64,000 nt of DNA, taken from contig CAYTBN010000010.1 in assembly GCA_964436045.1 (NCBI GenBank), forward strand, positions 62,001 through 126,000, written 5' to 3'. The position numbers and the translations under genes are program-made. Position 1 is the first letter of the stretch, and each line of letters starts with the position of its first letter. Below the pieces are notes generated by a model. The model was not told the origin of the DNA. It saw only the letters and a list, made by a program, of their open reading frames with translations, and made no database searches. The DNA is from CAYTBN01 sp964436045. Lineage in GTDB: Bacteria > Myxococcota_A > UBA796 > UBA9615 > CAYRNR01. Shown in pieces: positions 16,839-26,103 of the stretch.

Positions 16839-18671
16839 CTAGGGGAAAGCGGCCTCGGGGGCCCATTCGCTGGAGTAGGTGCGGCGGTTGACCCAGTCCC
16901 AGAAGTCCCCGATCGCCTCGTCGTGGGCGTTGACCAGCGACTGGTAGCTGACCTTCTCCAGGGACAGGATCTCAGGATAGAAGGTGGTGCCCGGGCCGCC
17001 CGCGGCCGCGCAGTCGTCGGTGTAGATCAACGGCAGCCCCTGGGGGTAGCGGAAGCTGTCCAGACCGGGACCGAAGACGTGCCACGAGTCCGTGTCGCCG
17101 CTGGAGCAGCGCGGCCGGGTGCCGAGCCAGGTCATGTCGGTCCCCTCGGGGGGTGCCCACTCGAAGGTCCAGGAGCCGGGCTCGGGTTCGAAGGTGTCGC
17201 AGGGCTCGAGGAAGTCGGGCAGCCGGATCCGGTCCTTGGTGGTCGGCGCGGAGATCACCCCGGTGGCGCGGGTGCCGTAATCGACCCCGTTCTCCCAGGC
17301 GAAGGCGAAGTGCCGGGTGGGCACGTCCTCGAACACGCCGTCGCGGGCCGCCTCGCGCACCGGGATCCACATCCGCTCGTCCAGCTGGCCGCCTACGAAG
17401 GTCCAGGTCGCGTCGTCGTCGTCGTCGTCGTCCTCGGGCGGGTCGCCCTCGGGGATATAGGGGTGCTTGCCGGTGCCGAAGCCCACCGCCACGTGGCCCG
17501 CGTCCAGGTACTCGCGCCACGACAGCACGAGCACGGGATCGGGGAAGTAGTATCCCGGCGGCGGCGGCGCCAGATCGACCCAGCTCTCCAGGGGCAGCTC
17601 GGTGGTCATCTCGAAGTCGACGCCCTGCAGCTCGGCCCCGGGCTCCACGTCCATCACCTCGCTGACGCCGAAGCGCAGCCGCTCGATGTGCTGGGTCATG
17701 GTCGGGAACAGGGAGCCGGTGCCGTAGGTCTCCAGGTTCAGCGCCAGCTCGAGGGCGATCCCGAGGTCATAGACGCCGCCGGCGGCGAACACGACCCGCT
17801 TGCCCGGCATCACGTCCCCCTCCCAGCTGTCCACGATGCCGTTGATCTGCACGTTCTCGGGGAGCGTCCAGTTGAGCCCGAATCCCTCCAGGCTGCGGTT
17901 CTTGCCCAGCAGGTCCTTGGCGCCGATCGACAGGGGATTGGTGGAGACCGAGGGGATCGCCATCGCGATCGCTATGTCGCCGGTGTTTGCGCCCTCGAAG
18001 CCGACCGTGCCGGCGATCCGCCCCTGGCCGAACCCCTCGGCCTTGGGGAACAGCGGTAGGCGGGCCTCGCGGGGCGCCACCTGGGCCAGCGAGCCGTAGC
18101 GGTGGTCGTCCGAGCCCCAGGCGGTCAGGGTCACGGGACCGGCGAACGGGCCCTCCAGGGTGGCGAACCCGTCCGCGTCGGTGGTCCCGACGGCGAGCAG
18201 GGGTCCGTCCTGCGAAACGGCCACGCTGGCGTCGGCGATGGGTTCCCCGGTGGCCAGATCGACCACGGTCACCTCGATCCGGCCCGGATCGACGATCTCG
18301 ATCGTGGCCGGCTCAGCCGTCACCCCTTCCCACTCGTACTCGATCAGCACCTCGCCGTTGGCCACCGGAAGCAGGTGCCCGTTCTCGTCGATCGTGGCCA
18401 CCTCGGGGTTGGTGCTGTTCCAGCTCCCGCCCAGGGTGTCGTAGAACCCGCCGTCGCGGGTGATGGCGTGGCCCTTGAGGTCGAGGGCGGTCGTGTTGTC
18501 GATCCGCATCCTCGTCGGGCGGATGCCCACCTCGACGACGTCCTCGGGATCGAGGGTCTCGCCGGTCTCGGTGTTGCCCGGATCCTCGGGTTCGGGATCC
18601 GGCTCCTTGCACTGGAACGCGACGACCAGCAGCGTGAGCACCGCGACCGGGAACCACCGTCGGGACCGCAT
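16839..18671 (-). CDS. Lipoprotein with bacterial Ig-like and carboxypeptidase-regulatory-like domains
   Basis: The product has 610 residues from the ATG at 18671, with GGAGGA just upstream. The signal peptide may end at Cys21 (VAFQC), an unusual lipobox with Gln at -1. A Pro/Glu/Asp linker follows. Residues about 45-125 look like a Big_2-type Ig domain (VGIRPTRMRIDNT, then NPEVATIDENGHLL). A carboxypeptidase-regulatory-like domain follows at about 127-190 (IEVTVVDLATGEPIADASV, then TTDADGFATLEG). The remaining 400 residues are unfamiliar and include an acidic loop of seven Asp. The gene is divergent from pycA. Confidence 0.7.
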   Translation of the reverse strand: MRSRRWFPVAVLTLLVVAFQCKEPDPEPEDPGNTETGETLDPEDVVEVGIRPTRMRIDNTTALDLKGHAITRDGGFYDTLGGSWNSTNPEVATIDENGHLLPVANGEVLIEYEWEGVTAEPATIEIVDPGRIEVTVVDLATGEPIADASVAVSQDGPLLAVGTTDADGFATLEGPFAGPVTLTAWGSDDHRYGSLAQVAPREARLPLFPKAEGFGQGRIAGTVGFEGANTGDIAIAMAIPSVSTNPLSIGAKDLLGKNRSLEGFGLNWTLPENVQINGIVDSWEGDVMPGKRVVFAAGGVYDLGIALELALNLETYGTGSLFPTMTQHIERLRFGVSEVMDVEPGAELQGVDFEMTTELPLESWVDLAPPPPGYYFPDPVLVLSWREYLDAGHVAVGFGTGKHPYIPEGDPPEDDDDDDDATWTFVGGQLDERMWIPVREAARDGVFEDVPTRHFAFAWENGVDYGTRATGVISAPTTKDRIRLPDFLEPCDTFEPEPGSWTFEWAPPEGTDMTWLGTRPRCSSGDTDSWHVFGPGLDSFRYPQGLPLIYTDDCAAAGGPGTTFYPEILSLEKVSYQSLVNAHDEAIGDFWDWVNRRTYSSEWAPEAAFP

Positions 18672-18845
18672 GCTTCCTCCAGCTTCTGTCTGATGATCTA
18701 GCATATCGCCCGACCGATCCCCCAAGGGTGGAACGTGCCCGATTGGGCTTCGGCGCCCTCGGATCGGCAGAACCGAACCACAAGCCGTTGTGCGTGCGCC
18801 CAGGACCGGCGACACTGGTCGCTTGTCATCACGGAGAGGATTGCC

Positions 18846-20297
18846 ATGGCGCCGTACTTCGAGAAGGTCTTCGTTGCGAACCGTGGAGAAATTGCTTGCA
18901 GGGCCATTCGTGCCCTCCGCGAGTTGGGGATCCCGGCTGTGGTCGGCTACTCCGACTGCGACCGGCTCTCCCTGGCAGTCCGCATGGCGGACGAGGCCTA
19001 TCGGCTCGGACCTTCACCAGCGTCGCTGAGCTATCTGGACGCCGGGCGGATCATCCAGATGGCCCGCGACACGGGCTGCGACGGGCTGTTCCCCGGCTAC
19101 GGCTTCCTGGCCGAGAACGCCGACTTCGCAGACGCCTGCGAGGCGGCCGGAATCACCTTCATCGGCCCCTCGGGGGCGGTGATCCGCAAGATGGGCGACA
19201 AGGCCGAGGCGCGCAGAACGCTGGCCGCGGCCGGGCTGCCCGTCACACCCGGGATCGAGGACGTCGACGGACCCGAGGATATTCGGGCCTTCGCCGAAAA
19301 GGTCGGCTACCCGGTCCTGATCAAGCCGGTTGCTGGCGGCGGCGGCAAGGGCATGTTCCGCATCGACGGGCCGGACGAGATCGGCGAGTCCCTGGCCACA
19401 TCCCGGTCCGTGGCCGCCAAGGCGTTCGGCAGCGATCGGGTCTACGTCGAGAAGCTGATCATCGATCCTTGCCACATCGAGTTCCAGTTCCTGGCAGACA
19501 AGCACGGCAACGCCTTGCACCTGGGCGAGCGCGAGTGTTCGGTCCAGCGCAACCACCAGAAGCTGCTGGAGGAGGCCCCGTCCACCAAGCTGACGGCGGA
19601 GCAGCGGGCCGAGATGGGCGCCAAGGTCGCCAAGGCCATGAGCGACATCGGCTACATCACCGCCGGAACCATGGAGTTCCTCTACGAGGCGCCGACGAAG
19701 AACCTGTACGTGATGGAGGTCAACACCCGGATCCAGGTGGAGCACACCGTCACCGAGATGGTCATCGGCGTCGATATCATCCGCAAGATGATCAAGGCCG
19801 CCGCCGGGGCCGAGCTCGGCATGACCCAGGAGGACGTGACCATCGACGGCCACGCGATCCAGTGCCGGATCAACGCCGAGGATCCCAAGCAGGGGTTCGC
19901 CCCGAGCTTCGGCAAGATCACCGCGCTACGGCAGGCCGTCGGCCAGTTCATCCGCAACGACTCGGGGGTCTACAACGGCTGGGAGGTGCCGTCGCACTAC
20001 GACTCACTGCTGGCCAAGATCTGCACCGTGGGCCGCAACCGGACCCTTGCCATCGAACGCATGAAACGCGCGCTGGACGAGTTCCACATCGAGGGGGTCA
20101 ACACCACCGTGCCCCTCCACCTGGCGATCATGGACCATCCCGAATTTGTCGACTGCAGCTTCAACACCGGCTTCATCGACAAGCACCTCGACGGGTTGCT
20201 GGAATACGAGGAGGGGGAGGGGATCTACGACGTGACCCGCGTCGCCGCCCTCGTCGCCGAGATAACGGCCCTGGGGCACAACCCCCACTGCGAGTGA
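18846..20297 (+). CDS. pycA: Biotin carboxylase subunit (pyruvate carboxylase subunit A type)
   Basis: The product has 483 residues. The ATG at 18846 has GGAGAGGA six bases upstream, and an upstream in-frame start at 18735 adds unrelated sequence. All biotin carboxylase motifs are seen: VFVANRGEIACRAIRA at 8-23, the ATP-grasp Gly loop KPVAGGGGKGMF near 160-171, GERECSVQRNHQK near 228-240, and MEVNTRIQVEHTVTEMV near 290-306 with the catalytic Arg. It carboxylates biotin with ATP and bicarbonate. The carboxyltransferase/biotin carrier gene follows after 10 bases, so together they probably make oxaloacetate from pyruvate. Confidence 0.9.
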   Translation: MAPYFEKVFVANRGEIACRAIRALRELGIPAVVGYSDCDRLSLAVRMADEAYRLGPSPASLSYLDAGRIIQMARDTGCDGLFPGYGFLAENADFADACEAAGITFIGPSGAVIRKMGDKAEARRTLAAAGLPVTPGIEDVDGPEDIRAFAEKVGYPVLIKPVAGGGGKGMFRIDGPDEIGESLATSRSVAAKAFGSDRVYVEKLIIDPCHIEFQFLADKHGNALHLGERECSVQRNHQKLLEEAPSTKLTAEQRAEMGAKVAKAMSDIGYITAGTMEFLYEAPTKNLYVMEVNTRIQVEHTVTEMVIGVDIIRKMIKAAAGAELGMTQEDVTIDGHAIQCRINAEDPKQGFAPSFGKITALRQAVGQFIRNDSGVYNGWEVPSHYDSLLAKICTVGRNRTLAIERMKRALDEFHIEGVNTTVPLHLAIMDHPEFVDCSFNTGFIDKHLDGLLEYEEGEGIYDVTRVAALVAEITALGHNPHCE

Positions 20298-20307
20298 GCG
20301 GAGGAAG

Positions 20308-22359
20308 ATGATGCCGAGTCCTTTTGATCCCAATCGCTCCGGCCGCCAGAACCTGGCCGCACTCCGCCGCACGAAGAACAAGGTCTTCTTCGTCAGCACG
20401 GGACCGCGGGATACCGGCCAGAGCGACTACAAGAACCGTCACACCTTCCAGGACCTGATCGGGCTCGCCCCCCTGTACGAGCGGGCTGGCTACTTCGCCG
20501 TCGAGCTACACGGCGGGGCCCGGTTCCATCAGGACCTGATGCACAACAAGACCGATCCCTTCGAGGAGACCCGGGCCTGGAAGGGCGCCCTCCGCCACAC
20601 CTTCACCCAGACCTTGATCCGCTCGACCAACGCCTTCGGCTACCGGGCCTATCCGCGCAACGTGCTCAAGCGGACCGTCGAGGCCTTCCTGCCGACCATC
20701 GACGTCTGGCGGTGCTTCGACTTCGTCAACCACGTGCCCAACATGGTGCCCGTGGGTGAGGCCGTGCTGGAAGGGGGCTGCATCTTCGAGCCGTCGATCT
20801 CGTACACGGAGTCGGACCAGACCACCGACGACTACTACCTCAAGGTCACCCGGGACATCGTCGAGACCTTCGGCGGGTCCAAGAACATCATCCTGGCGAT
20901 CAAGGACATGGCGGGGGTCGGCTCGCCGGCCCGGATCCACCGGCTGGTGGACAAGATGCTCCAGCGCTGGCCGGAGCTGATCATCGACTACCATCGCCAC
21001 TCCACCGACGGGCTCGGTGTGCCGGCCGTGGTGGAGGCGGCCAAGGCGGGCGCCAAGCTGATCGACGTGACCGACGATGGTTTTTCCCGGTTCTACGGTC
21101 AGCCGCCGATCCAGGCGGTGGTGGCGCTGCTCGGCGAGCAGGGAATCACGTCCGCCATCGACCTGGCGCCCGTGGCCGAGGCCACCGACAGGGTCCGGGG
21201 GTTCATCCGCCACTACGACAAGTACGAGTCCCCCTACCGCGGGTTCGCCTACGACGTGACCGAGCACAGGATGCCGGGCGGCGCCTTCCCCTCGTCCTTC
21301 GAGCAGGCCGAGAAGGGGGGATTCCTGGATCTGATGCCCGCTGTCCTCAAGGGAATGGCGCTGGGCAACAAGATCATCCAGTACTTCGACGTGACGCCTG
21401 GCTCCCAGATCAGCTGGACCACCTGGGCCGCGATCATGCAGCGCACGGACAAGGACGGTGGTGACGAGGCGGTTGGCAAGCTTCTCGACGTGCTGGGGCG
21501 CTTCGTGGGCGGCGGTCAGATCTGGAGCAACACGGCGGCGGACGAGCAGGAATTGCTGTTGTCCGTGTACGGCGGCGCCACCGACGACCTCAAGAACCTG
21601 CTACTGGGCGCGTACGGGCCGCTGCCGTTCGGCTGGCCCGCCGAGTGGGTCTACCGCTCGGCGTTCGGCGAGAACTGGGAGGCCGTGGTCGCCGAGCAGC
21701 GCAGCGAGGCATCCAAGGCGCTCGAGCTGGAGGACGAGGACATCGAGACCAGCCGCAGCAAGCTGGAGACCGAGCTGGGCCGGATGCCCAGCGAAGAGGA
21801 GTTGATCCTCTATCTGGCCCATCCCCAGGCGACCATCGACTACGTCAAGTTCCGGGAGAAGTTCGGGGACAGCACCTGTTTGCCGACCCAGATCTGGTTC
21901 AACGGTCTGGGCAGACACTGCAAGGGAATCGACTTCGAGCTCGGGGGCAAGCCCCACCGGCTCGAGCTCGTGTCCATGGGGACGACCGGCGAGGACGGCA
22001 TGCGCCAGGTCGTACTGTCGGTGAACAACCAGATGCAGGTGTTCTCCGTGGAGATGCCCGAGGCGGCATCGTCGGGACGCCAGGCGACGCGGATGGCCGA
22101 GGCGGCCAACCCCGGCCACGTGGGTGCGCCGGTCAAGGGGAACCTGTGGCGCATCGGCAACCGCACAACCGAGCTCGCCGTCGGCGACCTGGTGGCCGAG
22201 GGGAACGAGGTGGCGAACCTGGAGGTGATGAAGACCGAGAACGCGGTCTACGCGGGCTGCTCGGGCAAGGTCACCGAGATCGTCGCCGAAAAGAACGCCC
22301 AGGTCGATGTCGGCCAGCTGCTGATCGTCATCGAGCCGCCCACAATCGCTGAAGACTGA
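20308..22359 (+). CDS. pycB: Carboxyltransferase with biotin carrier domain (pyruvate carboxylase subunit B type)
   Basis: The product has 683 residues. The N-terminal TIM-barrel carboxyltransferase includes IKDMAGVGSP near 198-207 and the metal-binding DYHRHSTDG near 228-236. The C-terminal biotinyl/lipoyl domain carries EVMKTENAV with Lys642 as the likely biotin site; MKT replaces the usual MKM. The first loop (TGPRDTGQS) differs from typical pyruvate carboxylases, so oxaloacetate decarboxylase-type or other acid specificity remains possible. A pair of ATGs follows GGAGGA; the first is used here. The gene is co-transcribed with pycA. Confidence 0.85.
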   Translation: MMPSPFDPNRSGRQNLAALRRTKNKVFFVSTGPRDTGQSDYKNRHTFQDLIGLAPLYERAGYFAVELHGGARFHQDLMHNKTDPFEETRAWKGALRHTFTQTLIRSTNAFGYRAYPRNVLKRTVEAFLPTIDVWRCFDFVNHVPNMVPVGEAVLEGGCIFEPSISYTESDQTTDDYYLKVTRDIVETFGGSKNIILAIKDMAGVGSPARIHRLVDKMLQRWPELIIDYHRHSTDGLGVPAVVEAAKAGAKLIDVTDDGFSRFYGQPPIQAVVALLGEQGITSAIDLAPVAEATDRVRGFIRHYDKYESPYRGFAYDVTEHRMPGGAFPSSFEQAEKGGFLDLMPAVLKGMALGNKIIQYFDVTPGSQISWTTWAAIMQRTDKDGGDEAVGKLLDVLGRFVGGGQIWSNTAADEQELLLSVYGGATDDLKNLLLGAYGPLPFGWPAEWVYRSAFGENWEAVVAEQRSEASKALELEDEDIETSRSKLETELGRMPSEEELILYLAHPQATIDYVKFREKFGDSTCLPTQIWFNGLGRHCKGIDFELGGKPHRLELVSMGTTGEDGMRQVVLSVNNQMQVFSVEMPEAASSGRQATRMAEAANPGHVGAPVKGNLWRIGNRTTELAVGDLVAEGNEVANLEVMKTENAVYAGCSGKVTEIVAEKNAQVDVGQLLIVIEPPTIAED

Positions 22360-22381
22360 AGACTGAAGGCTGGAAGCAGCC
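22349..22381. repeat. Short 7-base tandem repeat and small hairpin
   Basis: Four 7-mers in a row, CTGAAGA twice, then CTGAAGG and CTGGAAG, span the end of pycB. GGCTG-GAAG-CAGCC at 22368-22381 can form a small hairpin between the convergent pycB and lipoprotein genes. It may serve as a weak terminator. Confidence 0.4.
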
Positions 22382-22385
22382 CCGG

Positions 22386-23672
22386 CTAGTAGTACCCGTC
22401 CGCCCGCATGTCGCCATCCACATCCAGTTCGTAGGCGGGCGACAAGGTGCCGATCCCCACGTTGTCGTTCTCGTCGCAATAAAGTCCGTTACCGGGCACG
22501 GTCGCGTAATACTCGCTGACACTGTTGAGCCGCCCGCCGCCGACGGCTGTCCAGGCGCCGTCGGCCTCGTTCTGCCAGCCGCCAGCGACCGTGGAGCCGC
22601 TGCCGATGGCGTCGTTGTACTGGCCGCCTGCAACGGCGGCCGACGAGCCGGACGCGATGTTGGAGTGGCCGCCGGCCACCGACGCGTAGGGCCCGCTGGC
22701 CGCGTTGAGCTGCCCGCCGGCCACGGTGGCGTAGGCTTCGGTGGCCTGGTTGAAGCTACCGCCGCCGATCCAGGTGCCGACACCGCTGACCTCGTTGCCG
22801 GTTCCGCCCGTCACCGAGGAGTACGGCCCCGAGAGGATGTTGTCCTGGCCGGCGACCAAGCCGGCGTAGCTGGTGTAGCTGTGGTAGCGACCCAGGATCA
22901 GGTTGTGGGAGCCGGTCCGGGTCTCGAATCCGTCGTCCTCGTTGTACCCGATCAGCAGGTTGCCCAGCCCGGTCGGCGATCCGCCGTCGTCGGTCGTGCC
23001 GCTGCCCGACCGGACGTGGAGGTTTGCCCCCACCACGGCGACGGTGTGGGCGACGGGGTCGATCTCCATATACGTCAGCAGCTCGTCGACTCCGCCAAGA
23101 TCCGCCTCCAGGTCCGCCACCGAGACCTCGAGGTCCGCGGTCCTCGTGTCCAGGGCATCGAGCGAGGCCTGCAGAGCGGACAGCTCGCCGGGTTGCGCAA
23201 ACCCCTAGGCCGTGACCCAGGCCTGGGTCGCAAACCCCTGGTTGGCGACCCAGGTCTCGGCCGCAAAACCCTGTGCATCGACCCAGTCCTGGCTCGCCAG
23301 GTTGGCGCCCTCCAGCGTGGCGATCCGCGTTTCGTGGTTCTCCAGGGCGCTCTCCAGCGGAGTCAGATCGACCCCGGCCGCCAGGTCGGCGACCTCCGCC
23401 TCCAGCTCACCGACTCGGGCGTCAAGGTCTCCCAGCTCGCTCTCTGCGGAGTCGACCCGCCCGTCCAGCGTCGCCAGCCCGTCCGCCAGTAAGGTCAGAT
23501 CGGCCTCCAGGTCGGCCTGCTCCTGGTCATGGCGGGACGTCAGATCCGCCAGCAGAGTCTCGAGCGACGCGACCCGTCCCTCGACGGCTCCATCGTCGTC
23601 TTCGTGTTCCTCGGCCGGACAGCCGGCCAGCAGCAACAACATCAACGCCATCGATCCCAACAGCTGTCGCAC
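22386..23672 (-). pseudogene. Coiled-coil/beta-repeat lipoprotein gene interrupted by one amber codon
   Basis: One frame runs from ATG at 23672 to TAG at 22386 except for a TAG at codon 156 (23207-23205). The first part has lipobox Cys18 (LLAGC), a short acidic linker, a long coiled coil, and repeats ending in QGFA plus a Trp motif. The codons around the stop are GCC-TAG-GGG-TTT-GCG, while the previous repeat has AAC-CAG-GGG-TTT-GCG, so the stop is a single C-to-T change of a Gln codon. The second part continues the coiled coil, then has about ten SVAGGxxNxASG-like repeats as in trimeric adhesin heads, and ends in a GIGTxxPxxxLDVDGD motif typical of tail-fibre-like proteins. The intact product would have 428 residues. 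Recent nonsense mutation, amber suppression or a sequence error all remain possible. Confidence 0.8.
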
Positions 23673-23702
23673 GAAAAGTCTCCCTCGCCGCCAAACAGGC
23701 GG

Positions 23703-26093
23703 TCATTCCCACAGTTCGAGTACCTCGACATCCTGTGCCCCGCCAGTCCGCCAGGCCAGGGCCAGCAGCTCCCGGCCCTGGCTTTGGCGGGCGAACAGGA
23801 CCTCGCAGGGCCCCACCCATTCGGCCCAGGCCTGGCCGAAACGGTCCGCCGTCCCGCGGTCGGCGCCCACGGACGTGGGCACGGGCCAGACCCGGCCGTC
23901 ACCCTCCAGCAGCAGATAGCGCGGGTAGCGCACGGGGCCCAGCAACTCCGCCACTCCCTCGGCGAAACGCCGGGACTCCTCGGGTTCCCCGTCGATCCAC
24001 CAGGTGCGGTCCTCGCGTCGCAGGGGGCCCGTCACCAGGCCGGTCGCCCGGAGCGCATGATCCAGCGCCCGGACCGCAGCATCGCGCGGATCCGCGCTGG
24101 CGGCCCTGCGCCAGGCAAACCAGCCCGACGCTGCAGCCAGCATCGCCGCGCCGGCCATGGCCGCAGGGGGCCAGCCGGCCAGCAGCGTGGTCGCGGCCAG
24201 GCCGAGCCCGCTGGACGCCAGGGCAACGGCCGAGGCCGCCAGCCTGAAACGACGGGGTACCAGCGCACCCGCGTGGGCCGGGATGGTGCGGTCGGGGCGC
24301 GGACGGGCGCGCAGTCGACGCGTCAGCGGGGTCGTGCTCCGGTCGAGCGCCCGCCAGCTGCGCCGGTCCACGTAGGCCTGGCCCACGGACCAGCGCGCGC
24401 GGATCCCGTCCTTCTCCCGGAGCCGGCGAGCCATACGTTCGTGGATCGCGGGTGCGTCCCGGGCAACCTCGGCCGCCGATCCCAGCAGGGCCCGATCGAT
24501 GCGGTCGAGGCCTGCGCGGATCCGTCCCTCGGCATCCAGGCCCAGGGTGCGGGAGTGACGGCGCGCGAGCGCGTCGAGCATCCGTTCACCGCCGTCGACA
24601 CCGGGCAACACCGGGAGCACCTCCCACAGGGACGCCACCTTGCCCGGATCCGCCGGATCGGGCCGCAGGGCCCGGCCCCGCACCTGGTTCACAGTGACCG
24701 GCGCCACGATCCCCGTCAGGTCGACCACGCAGTTCACCGCCGGACAATCCCACCCCTCGCCCAGCAGGTGGCGAGTGCCCACCAGGCAGCGGGTGATCCC
24801 CTCGCCCAGCAGGCGGGTGACAAGCGCCACCCGGTCCGCCGTCGGCCACGCGGACACGTCCACTTCGTGGTGGTCCCCCCGCCGGACCCAGGGCAGATCC
24901 GGCGTCTGCCCCTCGATCCTGGACCACAGATCGTCATCCACCCAGAACGCCTTGCCCGTGACCAGGATCGGATCGAGACGATCGGTCTCCGGGTGGTCCA
25001 CCAGCGCACGCAGTACCTGGCGCGCCGACAGGCGGGTGCCCTCCACGTCTCGATCCGTCAGCACCAACGCCCGCAACCAGTCGGTGCGCACCCGGGCCTC
25101 GAGGATCAGGACGTCGAGCAGCCCACGGATCCGTGAGCGGCTCGCCGCCAGTGACCGGAAAGCTACGTCGTCCCGCAGCACGATCCCCTTGCCTGCCCGG
25201 CGAAATCCGACCGTTTGCAGGGCATCCAGTACCCGCGGATCCTCGGGGGCATGGGCCCAGAGGACTCGCACCCGATCGTGGAGGGTGGGGGGAGCCACCA
25301 GGTCGGGATCGGGGGGCAGATCCGTGGGCAGCACGCGGCCCGCGGCGTGACGCACCCGGCACAGGGCGACCAATAGCTCGCTGCGTCGTGCGTAACGATC
25401 CTCGGTGAGTTGCTCCAGGTCCTCGCGGAGGCAGCGGGCCACCCACAGGTCGAGGGATTCGCCCAGGGCGTGTTCGGCGGCGCCGATGGCCCCGTGGGCC
25501 GCCTGCAACTCCGGCATGTCGTCCAGGTCGGCGATCACCGGCCAGACCAGGTCGGCGAAGGGGCTGAGGTGTCCATCCCGCACCAGGGGTGGTGCGGCGA
25601 TTTCCACAGCCTCCCGGCCCACGAGGGAGAGGAACTGATCCCAGCCGGAGCTGCCCTCGGGGGGGGTGGCAGTGAGGCCCAGGACGCGGTGGCCGGGCTC
25701 CAGCGCGGCGACCAGCTGCCGTCCCCAGCTGGCCCCGAGATGGTGGGCCTCGTCGAGGATCACCAGGGCGCCCTCGACCGGTGCCCCGCCGCCCGCATAG
25801 GTATCGACGCGGACCGGGGCCTGCTCACCCTCGACGGTGGCGACCAGGGACGTGGCGATGCGGTCTTGCCACTGTCTCACCAGCGCAGTGGTCGGGACCC
25901 TGACCTCCACCGGGCGCTCGAGCGCTGCGGCGACGTGGAGCGCACAGCGGGTCTTGCCCGCGCCCGGGGGTGCCACCAGGCAGACGCGCGCGCCATCCTC
26001 CGACAGGGTCGTCACCAGTGCGTCGACCGCTCGCTGTTGATAGCGGCGCAGCGGGGATCCGGCGTCGATGTTCTGCCAGGCGGGGTCGCACAC
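23703..26093 (-). CDS. SF2 DEAH-type helicase with C-terminal membrane hairpin
   Basis: The product has 796 residues from a GTG start. The helicase core resembles the XPB/UvrB-like SF2 group: Walker A APPGAGKT at 41-48, DEAH at 114-117, TATP at 141-144, and a QVRGRALRP motif VI near 469-477. After it, residues about 611-660 form two strongly hydrophobic segments split by a Pro-containing turn, and a soluble domain of about 130 residues ends the protein. A helicase tied to the membrane is unusual. The C-terminal domain is not recognised. The next gene on the same strand, upstream, ends only 10 bases away. A role in DNA processing or defence is open, as no nuclease or defence gene is nearby. 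Confidence 0.82.
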   Translation of the reverse strand: MCDPAWQNIDAGSPLRRYQQRAVDALVTTLSEDGARVCLVAPPGAGKTRCALHVAAALERPVEVRVPTTALVRQWQDRIATSLVATVEGEQAPVRVDTYAGGGAPVEGALVILDEAHHLGASWGRQLVAALEPGHRVLGLTATPPEGSSGWDQFLSLVGREAVEIAAPPLVRDGHLSPFADLVWPVIADLDDMPELQAAHGAIGAAEHALGESLDLWVARCLREDLEQLTEDRYARRSELLVALCRVRHAAGRVLPTDLPPDPDLVAPPTLHDRVRVLWAHAPEDPRVLDALQTVGFRRAGKGIVLRDDVAFRSLAASRSRIRGLLDVLILEARVRTDWLRALVLTDRDVEGTRLSARQVLRALVDHPETDRLDPILVTGKAFWVDDDLWSRIEGQTPDLPWVRRGDHHEVDVSAWPTADRVALVTRLLGEGITRCLVGTRHLLGEGWDCPAVNCVVDLTGIVAPVTVNQVRGRALRPDPADPGKVASLWEVLPVLPGVDGGERMLDALARRHSRTLGLDAEGRIRAGLDRIDRALLGSAAEVARDAPAIHERMARRLREKDGIRARWSVGQAYVDRRSWRALDRSTTPLTRRLRARPRPDRTIPAHAGALVPRRFRLAASAVALASSGLGLAATTLLAGWPPAAMAGAAMLAAASGWFAWRRAASADPRDAAVRALDHALRATGLVTGPLRREDRTWWIDGEPEESRRFAEGVAELLGPVRYPRYLLLEGDGRVWPVPTSVGADRGTADRFGQAWAEWVGPCEVLFARQSQGRELLALAWRTGGAQDVEVLELWE

Positions 26094-26103
26094 CCCCGGG
26101 AGT

